From NCBI GenBank assembly GCA_046153015.1, contig JBJXGF010000283.1, forward strand, positions 1 through 7,231: a DNA stretch of 7,231 nucleotides, given 5' to 3'. Shown here one piece after another: positions 1 through 5,636 of this stretch; the stretch's first letter is position 1; each line of letters begins with the position of its first letter. A program made the position numbers and the translations under genes. This DNA is from JBJXGF01 sp046153015 (GTDB taxonomy: Bacteria; Actinomycetota; Acidimicrobiia; Acidimicrobiales; CAIXPF01). The notes beneath the pieces were generated by a model. The model was not told where the DNA came from and made no database searches. It saw only the letters and a program-made list of their open reading frames with translations.

Positions 1-435
1 CTGGTCGGCGGTCGCGAGGGGCCGACCATCCATATGGGTGCCGCCATCGCCGCGTTCCTGGCCGAGCGGCTGCGCTTCATCCGTCTCGACCTGCACACGA
101 TGCTCGCGGCCGGCGCCGCCGCCGGCCTGGCCGCCGCCGCACTGGCCCGGGCGGGCGCCCTCGCCGAGCCCGGCGCCGCGCGGTTCGGGCTCGGCGCCAC
201 CGCCGCGCTGGCCACCGACCGGCCGAAGAAGGGCGAGCACCGGGCGCACGTGGCGGTCCTCGGCGCTGCCGGCGGCCGCGGCTACGAGCTCACCCTCGAC
301 AAGGGCGCCCGGGGCCGCGCCGAGGAGGACCGCCTGGTGTCGGACCTCGTGCTCGCCGCGCTGGCCCACGTCTGCGGGCTGGCGCCGCCGGCGCTGGAGC
401 TCGGGCCGCGCGACCTGCTGGTGGAGCGACGCTGA
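1..435 (+). CDS. 5'-partial chimeric ORF: ClC chloride-channel segment joined to CinA-like C-terminus
   Basis: The frame is open from base 1, so the true start lies outside the window; 144 residues are visible. Visible residues 4-8 read GREGP, followed by TIHMG, and residues 38-46 read GAAAGLAAA. These are hallmark ClC chloride channel/transporter motifs; E6 would be the gating glutamate. In ClC proteins GAAAGLAAA is normally followed by FNAPLAG and several more membrane helices. Here the sequence switches at about residue 46-50 to a soluble pattern: GATAALATDRPKKGEHR at residues 65-81, then LTLDKGARGRAEEDRLVSDLVLAALAHVCGL. I recognise this as the C-terminal part of CinA-like (nicotinamide-nucleotide amidase-related) proteins. 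The two halves share a frame but neither is complete: the ClC part lacks its C-terminal helices and the CinA part its N-terminal half. Either a deletion fused two genes or the assembly misjoined them. The ClC call is confident, the CinA-like call moderately so, and a functional product is unlikely. Confidence 0.6.
   Translation: MVGGREGPTIHMGAAIAAFLAERLRFIRLDLHTMLAAGAAAGLAAAALARAGALAEPGAARFGLGATAALATDRPKKGEHRAHVAVLGAAGGRGYELTLDKGARGRAEEDRLVSDLVLAALAHVCGLAPPALELGPRDLLVERR
112..150 (+). other. Apparent fusion junction between ClC-like and CinA-like sequence
   Basis: This stretch encodes GAAAGLAAA followed by ALAR and is dominated by GCC/GGC alanine and glycine codons, including an uninterrupted GCCGCCGCC run at 130-138. 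Everything before it matches ClC motifs and everything after it matches a CinA-like protein. Short GC-rich repeats of this kind could serve as microhomology for a deletion or as a false overlap in an assembly. The exact breakpoint cannot be placed because both parents probably encode alanines here. Confidence 0.5.
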
Positions 436-468
436 CCGCCGCCCGGCCCCGGCCCGCGTGAGGCGAGG

Positions 469-474
469 TAGCGT
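469..474 (+). promoter_or_regulatory. TANNNT -10 box for leaderless LLM gene
   Basis: TAGCGT lies 9 nt before the ATG at 484 and there is no Shine-Dalgarno sequence at the usual distance. The context TAGCGTCGCCGGGCGATG closely resembles that of the P450 gene (TATCGTCGCCCGGCGTG). No convincing -35 box is visible. The inferred transcript starts at or next to the start codon. Confidence 0.5.
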
Positions 475-483
475 CGCCGGGCG

Positions 484-1491
484 ATGAGCGACGTGCGATT
501 CGGGATCATCATGCTGCCCGAGGATCTGACGACCTTCGGGGACCGGTGCCGCCAGGTGGAGCAGGCCGGCTACGCCATGCTCGGCGTGGCCGACTCCCAG
601 TCGGTGTTTCGTGAGCTCTACGTGGCGCTCACGGTGGCCGCGCTCTCCACCGAACGCATCCCGTTCGGGCCGCAGGTGACCAACCCCGTCTCGCGGCATC
701 TCGTGGTCACCGCCAGCGGCATGTCGAGCGTGGACGAGGTGTCGGGCGGCCGGGCGGTGCTCGGCATCGGCTCGGGGGACAGCGCGCTCTACACGATGGG
801 CGCCCCGCCCTCCAGGTTGGCCGGGCTGGAGGACTCGATCGAGACGATCCGCACGCTCACCACCGGCGAGGCGGTCGTGCGCGAGGGCCAGGTGTGGCAC
901 GTGCGCCGGGCCCGGCGGCGCATCCCGATCTACCTCGCCGCCGAGGGCCCCCGCACCCTCCGCCTGGCCGGACGCGTGGCCGACGGCGTGGTGGTCGGCC
1001 TCGGGCTCTCGCCCGAGGTGGTCAAGCTCTCGCTCGAGCACCTGGCCGCCGGCGCGGCCGAGGCCGGCCGGCGCGTCGAGGACCTCGACGTGTGGTTCCT
1101 GGCCAAGACCAATCTGGCCGAGACCCGCGAGGCGGCGATCGGGCCGATCAAGATGGCGTTGGCGGCGAGCGCCAACCACGCGTTCCGCTTCACGCTCGCC
1201 GGCAAGGCGCTGCCGTCCGAGCTGCACGACGCAGTGCGGGGCCTGCAGCGCGGCTACCAGTCCCACCAGCACGAGGTGATCGGCGCGGCCAACGCCGCCC
1301 TCACCGACACCTTCGGGCTCACCGACTACCTGGCCGAGCGGTTCGCGTTCGCCGGGCCCGCCGACGACTGCCTCCGTCAGGTGGAGCGAGCCGCCGAGGC
1401 CGGCGCCCGCCAGTTCCTCGTCACCAGCTTCGTGGAGGCGCCCGAGCGCTTCATCGACCGTTGGGCGGCCGAGGTGATGGCTCGGCTCTGA
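484..1491 (+). CDS. LLM class F420-dependent oxidoreductase
   Basis: This 335-residue protein of the luciferase-like TIM-barrel family probably transfers hydride between coenzyme F420 (less likely FMN) and a small organic substrate in the cytosol. Strand beta-1 is VRFGIIML (residues 4-11). The diagnostic loop SGGRAVLGIGSGDSA (87-101) is typical of Mer-like F420 enzymes, as is the preceding conserved block in which a non-prolyl cis bond is usually found. IYLAAEGPRTLRLAGRVADG (149-168) is the standard C-terminal-half signature (xhAAxGPKxLxLAGxxADG). Length is normal for the family. ATG 484 was chosen because the family N-terminus begins here and a -10 box lies 9 nt upstream. The gene stands 48 bp after the chimeric frame, and its last 41 bp overlap the convergent small membrane-protein gene. 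Substrate is unknown. Confidence 0.85.
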   Translation: MSDVRFGIIMLPEDLTTFGDRCRQVEQAGYAMLGVADSQSVFRELYVALTVAALSTERIPFGPQVTNPVSRHLVVTASGMSSVDEVSGGRAVLGIGSGDSALYTMGAPPSRLAGLEDSIETIRTLTTGEAVVREGQVWHVRRARRRIPIYLAAEGPRTLRLAGRVADGVVVGLGLSPEVVKLSLEHLAAGAAEAGRRVEDLDVWFLAKTNLAETREAAIGPIKMALAASANHAFRFTLAGKALPSELHDAVRGLQRGYQSHQHEVIGAANAALTDTFGLTDYLAERFAFAGPADDCLRQVERAAEAGARQFLVTSFVEAPERFIDRWAAEVMARL

Positions 1492-1822
1492 GCCGCCGGA
1501 CGAGCAGCACGGCGCCCACGGCCAGCGCGGCGAGCACGGCCGCGTCGATCAGCACCAGCAGACGCCGCCGGGCCCGCACCTGATTGCAGGGCGGGCGGGC
1601 CAGGCGGGTCTCGTCGAACGTGCCCGGCCGCGCCAGCTCCGCCGGGCGGGCGGCGCCGAAGGGCGCCGCGCACCGGTAGGCGACGGCCCGCAGGTCGCCG
1701 CTCTCCAACCCGGCCCGCAGCGGCACGTGATCGGTGATCGGCTGGCCGGCGTACCACACCAAGCCGAGCGCACCGGCGAGCACGACCGCCAGGACGACGA
1801 AGGGGGATCGGCGGGCGGCCAC
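1451..1822 (-). CDS. Small two-TM membrane protein with two extracytoplasmic cysteines, hypothetical
   Basis: The predicted protein has 123 residues and a GTG start at 1822. TM1 spans about residues 8-25 (FVVLAVVLAGALGLVWYA), an external loop follows (about 26-83), and TM2 spans about 88-108 (LLVLIDAAVLAALAVGAVLLV), with an arginine-rich tail. The loop holds exactly two cysteines, C51 (YRCAAPFG) and C79 (RPPCNQ), which could form a disulfide outside the membrane. ARR at the N-terminus and RR/R runs after TM2 fit a topology with both ends in the cytoplasm. Many actinobacteria carry small two-TM, two-Cys proteins of unknown role, and I cannot name a family. The start is supported by TACCGT 9 nt upstream; longer versions of the frame run into the SDR gene. 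It sits 35 bp after the SDR stop, and its 3' end overlaps the LLM gene. Function unknown. Confidence 0.65.
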   Translation of the reverse strand: MAARRSPFVVLAVVLAGALGLVWYAGQPITDHVPLRAGLESGDLRAVAYRCAAPFGAARPAELARPGTFDETRLARPPCNQVRARRRLLVLIDAAVLAALAVGAVLLVRRLRAEPSPRPPNGR

Positions 1823-1831
1823 GAGCCGTGC

Positions 1832-1837
1832 ACGGTA
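1832..1837 (-). promoter_or_regulatory. TANNNT -10 box for leaderless small membrane protein gene
   Basis: On the minus strand TACCGT ends 9 nt before the GTG at 1822. A purine-rich GGGAGGG lies about 28 nt upstream of that GTG, too far for normal ribosome binding. This supports the GTG as the start and separate transcription from the SDR gene. Confidence 0.4.
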
Positions 1838-1857
1838 CCGGGCGGGCGGCCCTCCCG

Positions 1858-2637
1858 TCAGCCGCCGGCTTCGAGACGCTGCTGCAGGCGGTTCATCCCG
1901 TGCAGCCAGCGGTCGAGGTCTTCGTTCTTGCGGCGCATCCACTCCAGCGCGATCGGGTCGGTCACGATGAGGAACCGCTCCTCCGCGAACGCGTCGGTCA
2001 CCTGCTGGGCGACCTCCTCGGGCTCCTTCACCGGGCCGGCCGCGGCGCGGGCCCAGTCGCTGTCGGTGTCGCCCAGCATCGGGGTCCGCACCCCCAGCGG
2101 GGCGAGGAGGAAGGTCCGGATCCCGCGGTGACGGTAGGTGAGCGCCATCCACTCGGCGAGGCCGACCACCGCGTGCTTGGTGACCGCGTACACCGCGTTG
2201 TTGTGGGTGGTGAGGATGCCCGCCATAGAGGCCGTGTGCAGCAGGTAGCCCTCGCCCCGTTCGAGCATGCCGGGCAGCACGGCCCGCACGGCGAACACGT
2301 GGGCCATCACGTTCACGTCCCACTGACGCTGCCACTCGTCGATCGGCGTGCTGAGCGGGTCGGCGCCGGTGGCGATGCCGGCGTTGTTGCAGAACACGTC
2401 GATCCGCCCGTAGCGGTCGAGCACGGCCTGCACCATGGCGTTCACCTCGGCCTCGGCGCCGAGGTCGCAGCCGTGGGCGAAGCCGCCGATCTCCTCGGCC
2501 ACGACCGCAGCGCCCTGCGCGTTCTGGTCGATCACCGCCACCCCGGCGGCCCCGTCGGCCGCGAACCGGCGGCACAGCGCCCGGCCGATGCCGCTCGCCC
2601 CGCCGGTGACCACGACCACTCGGTCCTTCACCTGCAC
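1858..2637 (-). CDS. SDR family NAD(P)-dependent oxidoreductase
   Basis: This is a classical short-chain dehydrogenase/reductase of 259 residues, normal for the family. The Rossmann nucleotide-binding motif is TGGASGIG (residues 11-18). D37 closes strand beta-2 and suggests NAD(H) over NADP(H). The structural motif is NNAG (84-87). The catalytic tetrad is N109, S137, Y150 (YAVTK) and K154. The usual PG motif after beta-6 reads APLGVRTPM (179-187), so substrate-loop threonine and methionine are present. It oxidises a secondary alcohol or reduces a ketone; substrate is unknown. It starts with GTG 13 bp after the RidA stop, with a G-rich stretch (GAGTGAGGGGG) overlapping that stop as a possible ribosome site, so it is probably translated from a shared mRNA. 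No TANNNT box stands directly before it. Confidence 0.9.
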   Translation of the reverse strand: MQVKDRVVVVTGGASGIGRALCRRFAADGAAGVAVIDQNAQGAAVVAEEIGGFAHGCDLGAEAEVNAMVQAVLDRYGRIDVFCNNAGIATGADPLSTPIDEWQRQWDVNVMAHVFAVRAVLPGMLERGEGYLLHTASMAGILTTHNNAVYAVTKHAVVGLAEWMALTYRHRGIRTFLLAPLGVRTPMLGDTDSDWARAAAGPVKEPEEVAQQVTDAFAEERFLIVTDPIALEWMRRKNEDLDRWLHGMNRLQQRLEAGG

Positions 2638-2650
2638 CGTCGCCGCCCCC

Positions 2651-3004
2651 TCACTCGCCGACCGCGGCGATCACCGCGATCTCGACCTTGTACTGGGGCG
2701 CGGCCAGCTTCGCCTCCACGGTGGCCCGGGCCGGTGCGTTGGCCGGGTCGACCCACGCCTCCCACGCCCGGTTCATGTCGTCGAAGCCGGCGATGTCGGC
2801 CAGCCAGACGTTGGCCGACAGGATCCTCGACTTGTCGCTGCCCGCCTCCGCCAGCCGGGCGTCGATCTGGGCGAGGATCTGCTCGGTCTGGCCGGCCACG
2901 TCGGCCGACGGGTCCTGCGCCACGTGCCCGGACAGGTACGCGACCCCGCCGTGCACCACCGCCGCGCTCAGCCGCTTGCCTGCCCCCAACCTCACGATGC
3001 TCAT
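2651..3004 (-). CDS. RidA (YjgF/YER057c/UK114) family protein
   Basis: The protein has 117 residues, close to the usual 115-130. RidA proteins are small trimeric enzymes that hydrolyse reactive enamines and imines to ketones plus ammonia; some relatives are specialised hydrolases in catabolic operons. Visible signatures are VAYLSGHVAQDP (residues 21-32), the SANVWLADIAGFDDMNRAW segment (63-81), PARATVEAKL (91-100) with R93, and KVEI with E108. By spacing, R93 and E108 correspond to the carboxylate-binding arginine and glutamate that I recall from E. coli RidA (R105, E120), so an active deaminase is plausible. The ATG at 3004 is chosen because MSIVRLG is a normal RidA N-terminus and TAGGTT lies 7 nt upstream; the longer frame to 3109 is antisense noise in the MDR gene. 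It lies 10 bp after the MDR gene and 13 bp before the SDR gene. Confidence 0.9.
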   Translation of the reverse strand: MSIVRLGAGKRLSAAVVHGGVAYLSGHVAQDPSADVAGQTEQILAQIDARLAEAGSDKSRILSANVWLADIAGFDDMNRAWEAWVDPANAPARATVEAKLAAPQYKVEIAVIAAVGE

Positions 3005-3011
3005 AGGGCCG

Positions 3012-3017
3012 AACCTA
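3012..3017 (-). promoter_or_regulatory. TANNNT -10 box for RidA gene, overlapping the MDR stop codon
   Basis: The minus strand reads TAGGTTCGGCCCTATG. TAGGTT ends 7 nt before the RidA ATG, and its first three bases are the MDR stop codon TAG. There is no Shine-Dalgarno sequence. This would let RidA-SDR be transcribed as a leaderless unit in addition to read-through from the MDR gene. Confidence 0.45.
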
Positions 3018-4016
3018 GCCCGGATCCTCCGAGGGCCGGCCGGGCATGGTGACGACCGTCTTGGCGAGCCCATGCCCTTCGTCGCGGTCGCTGAGCGCGT
3101 GCGCGGCATCGGCCAGCGGGAAGGTGCGGGTCACGACCGAGGTCACCTTGCCCGCTTCGATCAGCTCCTTCAGATCGAGGAGGTCGGCCTGGCGCTCGAC
3201 CGAGATCAACGGCCGGAGCCGCTGCGTGGTGACGAGCGAGAGCAGCGGCGCCCGCAGGACGGCGCGGCCGAAGCCGCCGGTGAACCGGCCGCCACCTTCG
3301 CCGCCGACGATCACGAGCGTGCCCCGCCGCTCGAGCGCGCCGCGGAGCCGTCGGAGCGGGCGCCGTCCGGCCAGGTCGACGATCAGGTCGTAGCGGCGCG
3401 AGCCGTCGGTGAAATCGCTCTTGGTGTAGTCGATCAGCTCGTCGGCGCCGAGCGACCGGACGAGGTCGAAGTTGGCGGTGCGGCACACGCCGGTGACGTG
3501 CGCGTCGAACGCCTTGGCGATCTGGACGGCGAAGCTCCCCACGCCGCCCGAGGCGCCCACGATCAGCACCCGCTGGCCTTCCCGGACCCGGCCGACGTCG
3601 CGCAGGGCGTGCAGCGCGGCGCAGCCTGCCACCGGGACCGCCGCAGCCTGCTCGACGCTGAGGTTCGCGGGCTTGGGCGCCAGCCGATCGGCGCGGGCGC
3701 AGGCGTAGTCGGCGAGCGCCCCCGGGCTCGTGCCGAACACCTCGTCGCCCGGACGGAACCCGCCGGCTCGGCTGCCGGCGGCCTGAACCACGCCGGCCAG
3801 ATCGGACTGCGGAACGAGCGCCTTCGGGGTGCGCAGCCCGAAGCCGAGCCGCGCCACGTACGGCGCCCCGGTGACCGCATGCCACACGTTCGGGCCGACG
3901 CCGGCGGCGCACACCCGCACCAGCACCTCGTCGTCGCCCACCGCGGGAAGGTCCAGATCCTCCAGCGACAGGACTTCCTCCGCAGGCCCGTACCGGCGCC
4001 GAACAAGCGCTTTCAC
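3015..4016 (-). CDS. MDR family NAD(P)-dependent alcohol dehydrogenase / quinone-oxidoreductase-like
   Basis: This is a zinc-free medium-chain dehydrogenase/reductase of 333 residues, the standard length. The N-terminal GroES-like domain carries MKALV, VLVRVCAAGVGPNVWH (31-46), SDLAGVV (71-77) and GFRPGDEVFG (86-95). The cofactor domain carries VLIVGASGGVGSFAVQIAK (150-168), a GxGxxG variant typical of quinone reductases, then VTGVCRTANFDLVRSLGAD (174-192), whose R/T residues suggest NADPH. LIDYTKSDF follows, and the C-terminus closes with AHALSDRDEGHGLAKTVVT. No catalytic or structural zinc ligands are seen. It probably reduces an activated alkene, quinone or enone, or oxidises an alcohol. 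The GTG start at 4016 follows a perfect AGGAGG, unlike most other genes here. The first codons (AAA, CTT, GTT, CCT, GAA) are somewhat richer in A/T than its neighbours. It heads the MDR-RidA-SDR set and is divergent from the P450. Confidence 0.9.
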   Translation of the reverse strand: MKALVRRRYGPAEEVLSLEDLDLPAVGDDEVLVRVCAAGVGPNVWHAVTGAPYVARLGFGLRTPKALVPQSDLAGVVQAAGSRAGGFRPGDEVFGTSPGALADYACARADRLAPKPANLSVEQAAAVPVAGCAALHALRDVGRVREGQRVLIVGASGGVGSFAVQIAKAFDAHVTGVCRTANFDLVRSLGADELIDYTKSDFTDGSRRYDLIVDLAGRRPLRRLRGALERRGTLVIVGGEGGGRFTGGFGRAVLRAPLLSLVTTQRLRPLISVERQADLLDLKELIEAGKVTSVVTRTFPLADAAHALSDRDEGHGLAKTVVTMPGRPSEDPG

Positions 4017-4023
4017 CCAACCA

Positions 4024-4029
4024 CCTCCT
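4024..4029 (-). promoter_or_regulatory. Strong Shine-Dalgarno (AGGAGG) of the MDR gene
   Basis: A perfect AGGAGG on the minus strand sits 7 nt before the GTG at 4016 and fixes that start. A second GAGGAGGA lies just upstream at 4031-4038. The MDR mRNA therefore has a real 5' leader, which would include DNA from the intergenic region. Confidence 0.75.
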
Positions 4030-4063
4030 AGTCCTCCTCGGGCCCGAGTCAGCTAAGCCCATA

Positions 4064-4078
4064 GGCGACGCCGTCGCC
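4064..4078. repeat. Short inverted repeat GGCGAC-n3-GTCGCC
   Basis: Six-bp arms with a 3-nt loop lie about 35 nt upstream of the MDR ribosome site. It could be a hairpin in the MDR leader or a binding site. Such a short repeat could also occur by chance in GC-rich DNA. Confidence 0.35.
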
Positions 4079-4089
4079 CGCTGGGTTTG

Positions 4090-4200
4090 TGGCGGGTTGT
4101 TCGCGCCAGCCCGAGTAGCGCGTCGTTTCGTCACGCCATTTGCCCAGCTCACAAGCTTGCGCGTTCGGTACATACTTGGCTCGCCGCGAACAACCCGCCA
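4090..4200. repeat. Perfect 16-bp inverted repeat with 79-bp spacer
   Basis: The left arm 4090-4105 reads TGGCGGGTTGTTCGCG, and the right arm 4185-4200 is its exact reverse complement, CGCGAACAACCCGCCA. The match stops sharply at both ends. The enclosed 79 bp are about 61% GC, lower than the coding sequence. Possible readings are a MITE-like remnant 111 bp long with terminal inverted repeats, paired operators for looping control of the divergent genes, or a long stem in the MDR leader RNA. No target-site duplication is visible next to the arms (GGTTTG left, TTCTCG right), which weakens the mobile-element reading. The repeat itself is seen directly; its role is not known. Confidence 0.7.
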
Positions 4201-4261
4201 TTCTCGCTCGTCGGACCCAACCGGCGGCCCGGCGGGGCGCCGTGGGTGCGGCCCGCTCCGG

Positions 4262-4267
4262 TATCGT
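4262..4267 (+). promoter_or_regulatory. TANNNT -10 box for leaderless P450 gene
   Basis: TATCGT ends 8 nt before the GTG at 4276, and no Shine-Dalgarno sequence precedes that codon. The surrounding TATCGTCGCCCGGCGTGAGC nearly duplicates the sequence before the LLM gene at 484. No clear -35 box is seen. Confidence 0.5.
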
Positions 4268-4275
4268 CGCCCGGC

Positions 4276-5571
4276 GTGAGCTTGACCCGGTCCGATCTCG
4301 ACACGATCGACATCACGTCGCTCGACCAGTACGCGGAGCGGGGCTACCCGTGGGCGGAGTGGGACCTGCTGCGGCGCGAGGCGCCGGTCTACTGGTACGA
4401 CCGGCCTGGCATCGAGCCGTTCTGGGCCGTCACCCGCTATGCCGACGTGCACGCGATCGGGCGGGACGCCCGCACGTTCGTGAACGGCGGCCCCCGCCTC
4501 CGCCTGCACAGCATCGAGCACGAGGAGCGCATGTGGGCCTCCAAGGCGCGCCGCGACGCGCTCTACGGCTGGGATCCCGACGAGCCGCTCGACATGGTGT
4601 TCATGGACCACCCTCGCCACACGGCGTTCCGGCTGCTCACCGCCCGATCGTTCACCCCGGCCCGTTGCCGGCAGATGGAGGCCACGCTGCGGGCGCTGGC
4701 GGCGCGCTTCGTGGGCGAGCTCGAGGCCGAGCTGGCCGGCGGGGGCGAGGTCGACCTGGTGAACGCCCTGTCGGTCAAGCTGCCGCTCGCCGCCATCTGC
4801 GACCTGATGGGCGTGCCGGTGGACGACTACAAGGACATCCACCGCTGGACCGACTCGGTGTTCAACACCACCTCCACCGAGTGGGCCCTGCCCGGCGAGG
4901 ACCTCGCCACCATGCGCCGGCGGCTGCGCACCGAGTACTTCCAGTACTTCGAGGAGCTGATCGCCGAGAAGCGCGCCCGCCCCGGCGACGACGTGGCCAG
5001 CGCGCTGGTGAACGGCGAGGTCGACGGTCGCCGCCTCACCCAGCAGCAGCTCCACGGCTACCTGAACCTGCTGATCCTGGCGGGCAACGAGACCACCCGC
5101 AACGTGACCACGAGGGGGATCCTCGCCCTCACCGAGCGGCCCGACCAGGCGGCGCTGCTCGAGGCGGACCCCGCCGGCGGCGTCGAGGCGGCGGTCGAGG
5201 AGCTGCTGCGGTGGACCTCGCCGGTGATCCAGTTCGCCCGCACCGCGACCCGGGATGTGGAGCTGCACGGCCAGACCATCCGGGCCGGCGACACGGTCGG
5301 GATCTGGTACCCGTCGGCCAACCGGGACGACGCGATGTTCGAGCGCCCCTACGAGCTCGACCTCACCCGTGAGCCCAACTACCACCTCGCCTTCGGCCAC
5401 GGCCCCCACTTCTGCCTGGGGGCCAACCTCGCCCGGTGGGAGCTGCGGGCCGTGTTCCGGGAGCTGGCCGAGCGCCGCCTGCTGTCGCGCCTCGCCGTGG
5501 TCGCCCCGCCCGAGTGGGTGCTCGACCTGCACGTGTCGGTGATCAAGCGGCTCCTGGTCCGCGCCGCCTGA
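4276..5571 (+). CDS. Cytochrome P450 (soluble bacterial type)
   Basis: This 431-residue heme-thiolate monooxygenase has no membrane anchor and normal bacterial length. All signature elements are intact: I-helix AGNETT (269-274, with the acid-alcohol pair E272/T273), ExxR in the K helix (E309, R312), the VIQFARTATRDVELHG segment after it, and the heme loop FGHGPHFCLG (373-382) with the axial ligand C380. The PxHxxxRxxxxxxFTP block after helix C is present as DHPRHTAFRLLTARSFTP. The general pattern resembles actinobacterial P450s that hydroxylate steroids, terpenoids or fatty chains, but I cannot assign a CYP family. GTG 4276 is chosen over upstream in-frame codons because the P450-like sequence begins there and a -10 box sits 8 nt before it. 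No ferredoxin or ferredoxin reductase is in the window, so redox partners must come from elsewhere. It is followed 65 bp later by a second monooxygenase gene. Confidence 0.93.
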   Translation: MSLTRSDLDTIDITSLDQYAERGYPWAEWDLLRREAPVYWYDRPGIEPFWAVTRYADVHAIGRDARTFVNGGPRLRLHSIEHEERMWASKARRDALYGWDPDEPLDMVFMDHPRHTAFRLLTARSFTPARCRQMEATLRALAARFVGELEAELAGGGEVDLVNALSVKLPLAAICDLMGVPVDDYKDIHRWTDSVFNTTSTEWALPGEDLATMRRRLRTEYFQYFEELIAEKRARPGDDVASALVNGEVDGRRLTQQQLHGYLNLLILAGNETTRNVTTRGILALTERPDQAALLEADPAGGVEAAVEELLRWTSPVIQFARTATRDVELHGQTIRAGDTVGIWYPSANRDDAMFERPYELDLTREPNYHLAFGHGPHFCLGANLARWELRAVFRELAERRLLSRLAVVAPPEWVLDLHVSVIKRLLVRAA

Positions 5572-5578
5572 GCCCCAT

Positions 5579-5584
5579 TACGCT
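5579..5584 (+). promoter_or_regulatory. Possible TANNNT -10 box upstream of second LLM gene
   Basis: TACGCT begins 8 nt after the P450 stop codon, which would give the LLM gene its own promoter with a leader of roughly 45 nt. The leader contains a Shine-Dalgarno at 5623-5627. The evidence is weaker than for boxes placed directly before start codons. Confidence 0.3.
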
Positions 5585-5622
5585 CGGCGGTCGCCGCCTT
5601 CGCCCAGGGAGGCGCAGCTCGG

Positions 5623-5627
5623 GGAGG
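5623..5627 (+). promoter_or_regulatory. Shine-Dalgarno (GGAGG) of second LLM gene
   Basis: GGGGAGGA lies 9 nt before ATG 5637 and supports that start over the long upstream extension of the frame, which overlaps the P450 gene. Confidence 0.65.
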
Positions 5628-5636
5628 ACCACACCC

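Larger units (their letters stand above)
4017..4275. other. Divergent intergenic region between MDR and P450 genes
   Basis: These 259 bp separate divergently transcribed genes and contain no credible gene: the P450 frame stays open upstream to 4087, but that extension has no family similarity or ribosome site. The middle part is clearly less GC-rich than the flanking genes (about 61% GC between the inverted-repeat arms by hand count). It holds the MDR ribosome site, a small GGCGAC/GTCGCC hairpin (4064-4078), a perfect 16-bp inverted repeat (4090-4105 and 4185-4200) and the P450 -10 box. Promoters for both divergent units must lie here. I could not identify a convincing -35/-10 pair for the MDR gene. 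Confidence 0.6.

Noticed and set aside
1828..3006. Plus-strand open frame of 392 codons
   Set aside because: It is antisense to the SDR and RidA genes and its His/Arg/Pro-rich composition is typical of a shadow.
3005..3109. N-terminal extension of RidA to an upstream start at 3109
   Set aside because: The added 35 residues are Arg/Pro-rich, lie antiparallel to nothing conserved and in the wrong frame inside the MDR 3' end; the family N-terminus begins at 3004.
2688..4031. Plus-strand open frame of 447 codons
   Set aside because: It is antisense to the RidA and MDR genes, both of which show full family motifs; its own translation shows no domain.
4015..4205. Integron attC site
   Set aside because: An RYYYAAC-like ACCCAAC occurs at 4015-4021, but no GTTRRRY partner is found in the expected range and the 16-bp repeat does not contain the core sites.
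4087..4275. N-terminal extension of the P450 by 63 codons
   Set aside because: It would start with TTG inside the inverted repeat without a ribosome site and has no P450-like sequence; GTG 4276 with its -10 box fits better.
3001..5532. Very long minus-strand open frame (843 codons) across the MDR gene, intergenic region and P450
   Set aside because: It is a shadow of the P450 and MDR codons in GC-rich DNA: low-complexity Arg/Gly/Ala/Val-rich sequence with no domain motifs, while the P450 and MDR frames have complete signatures.
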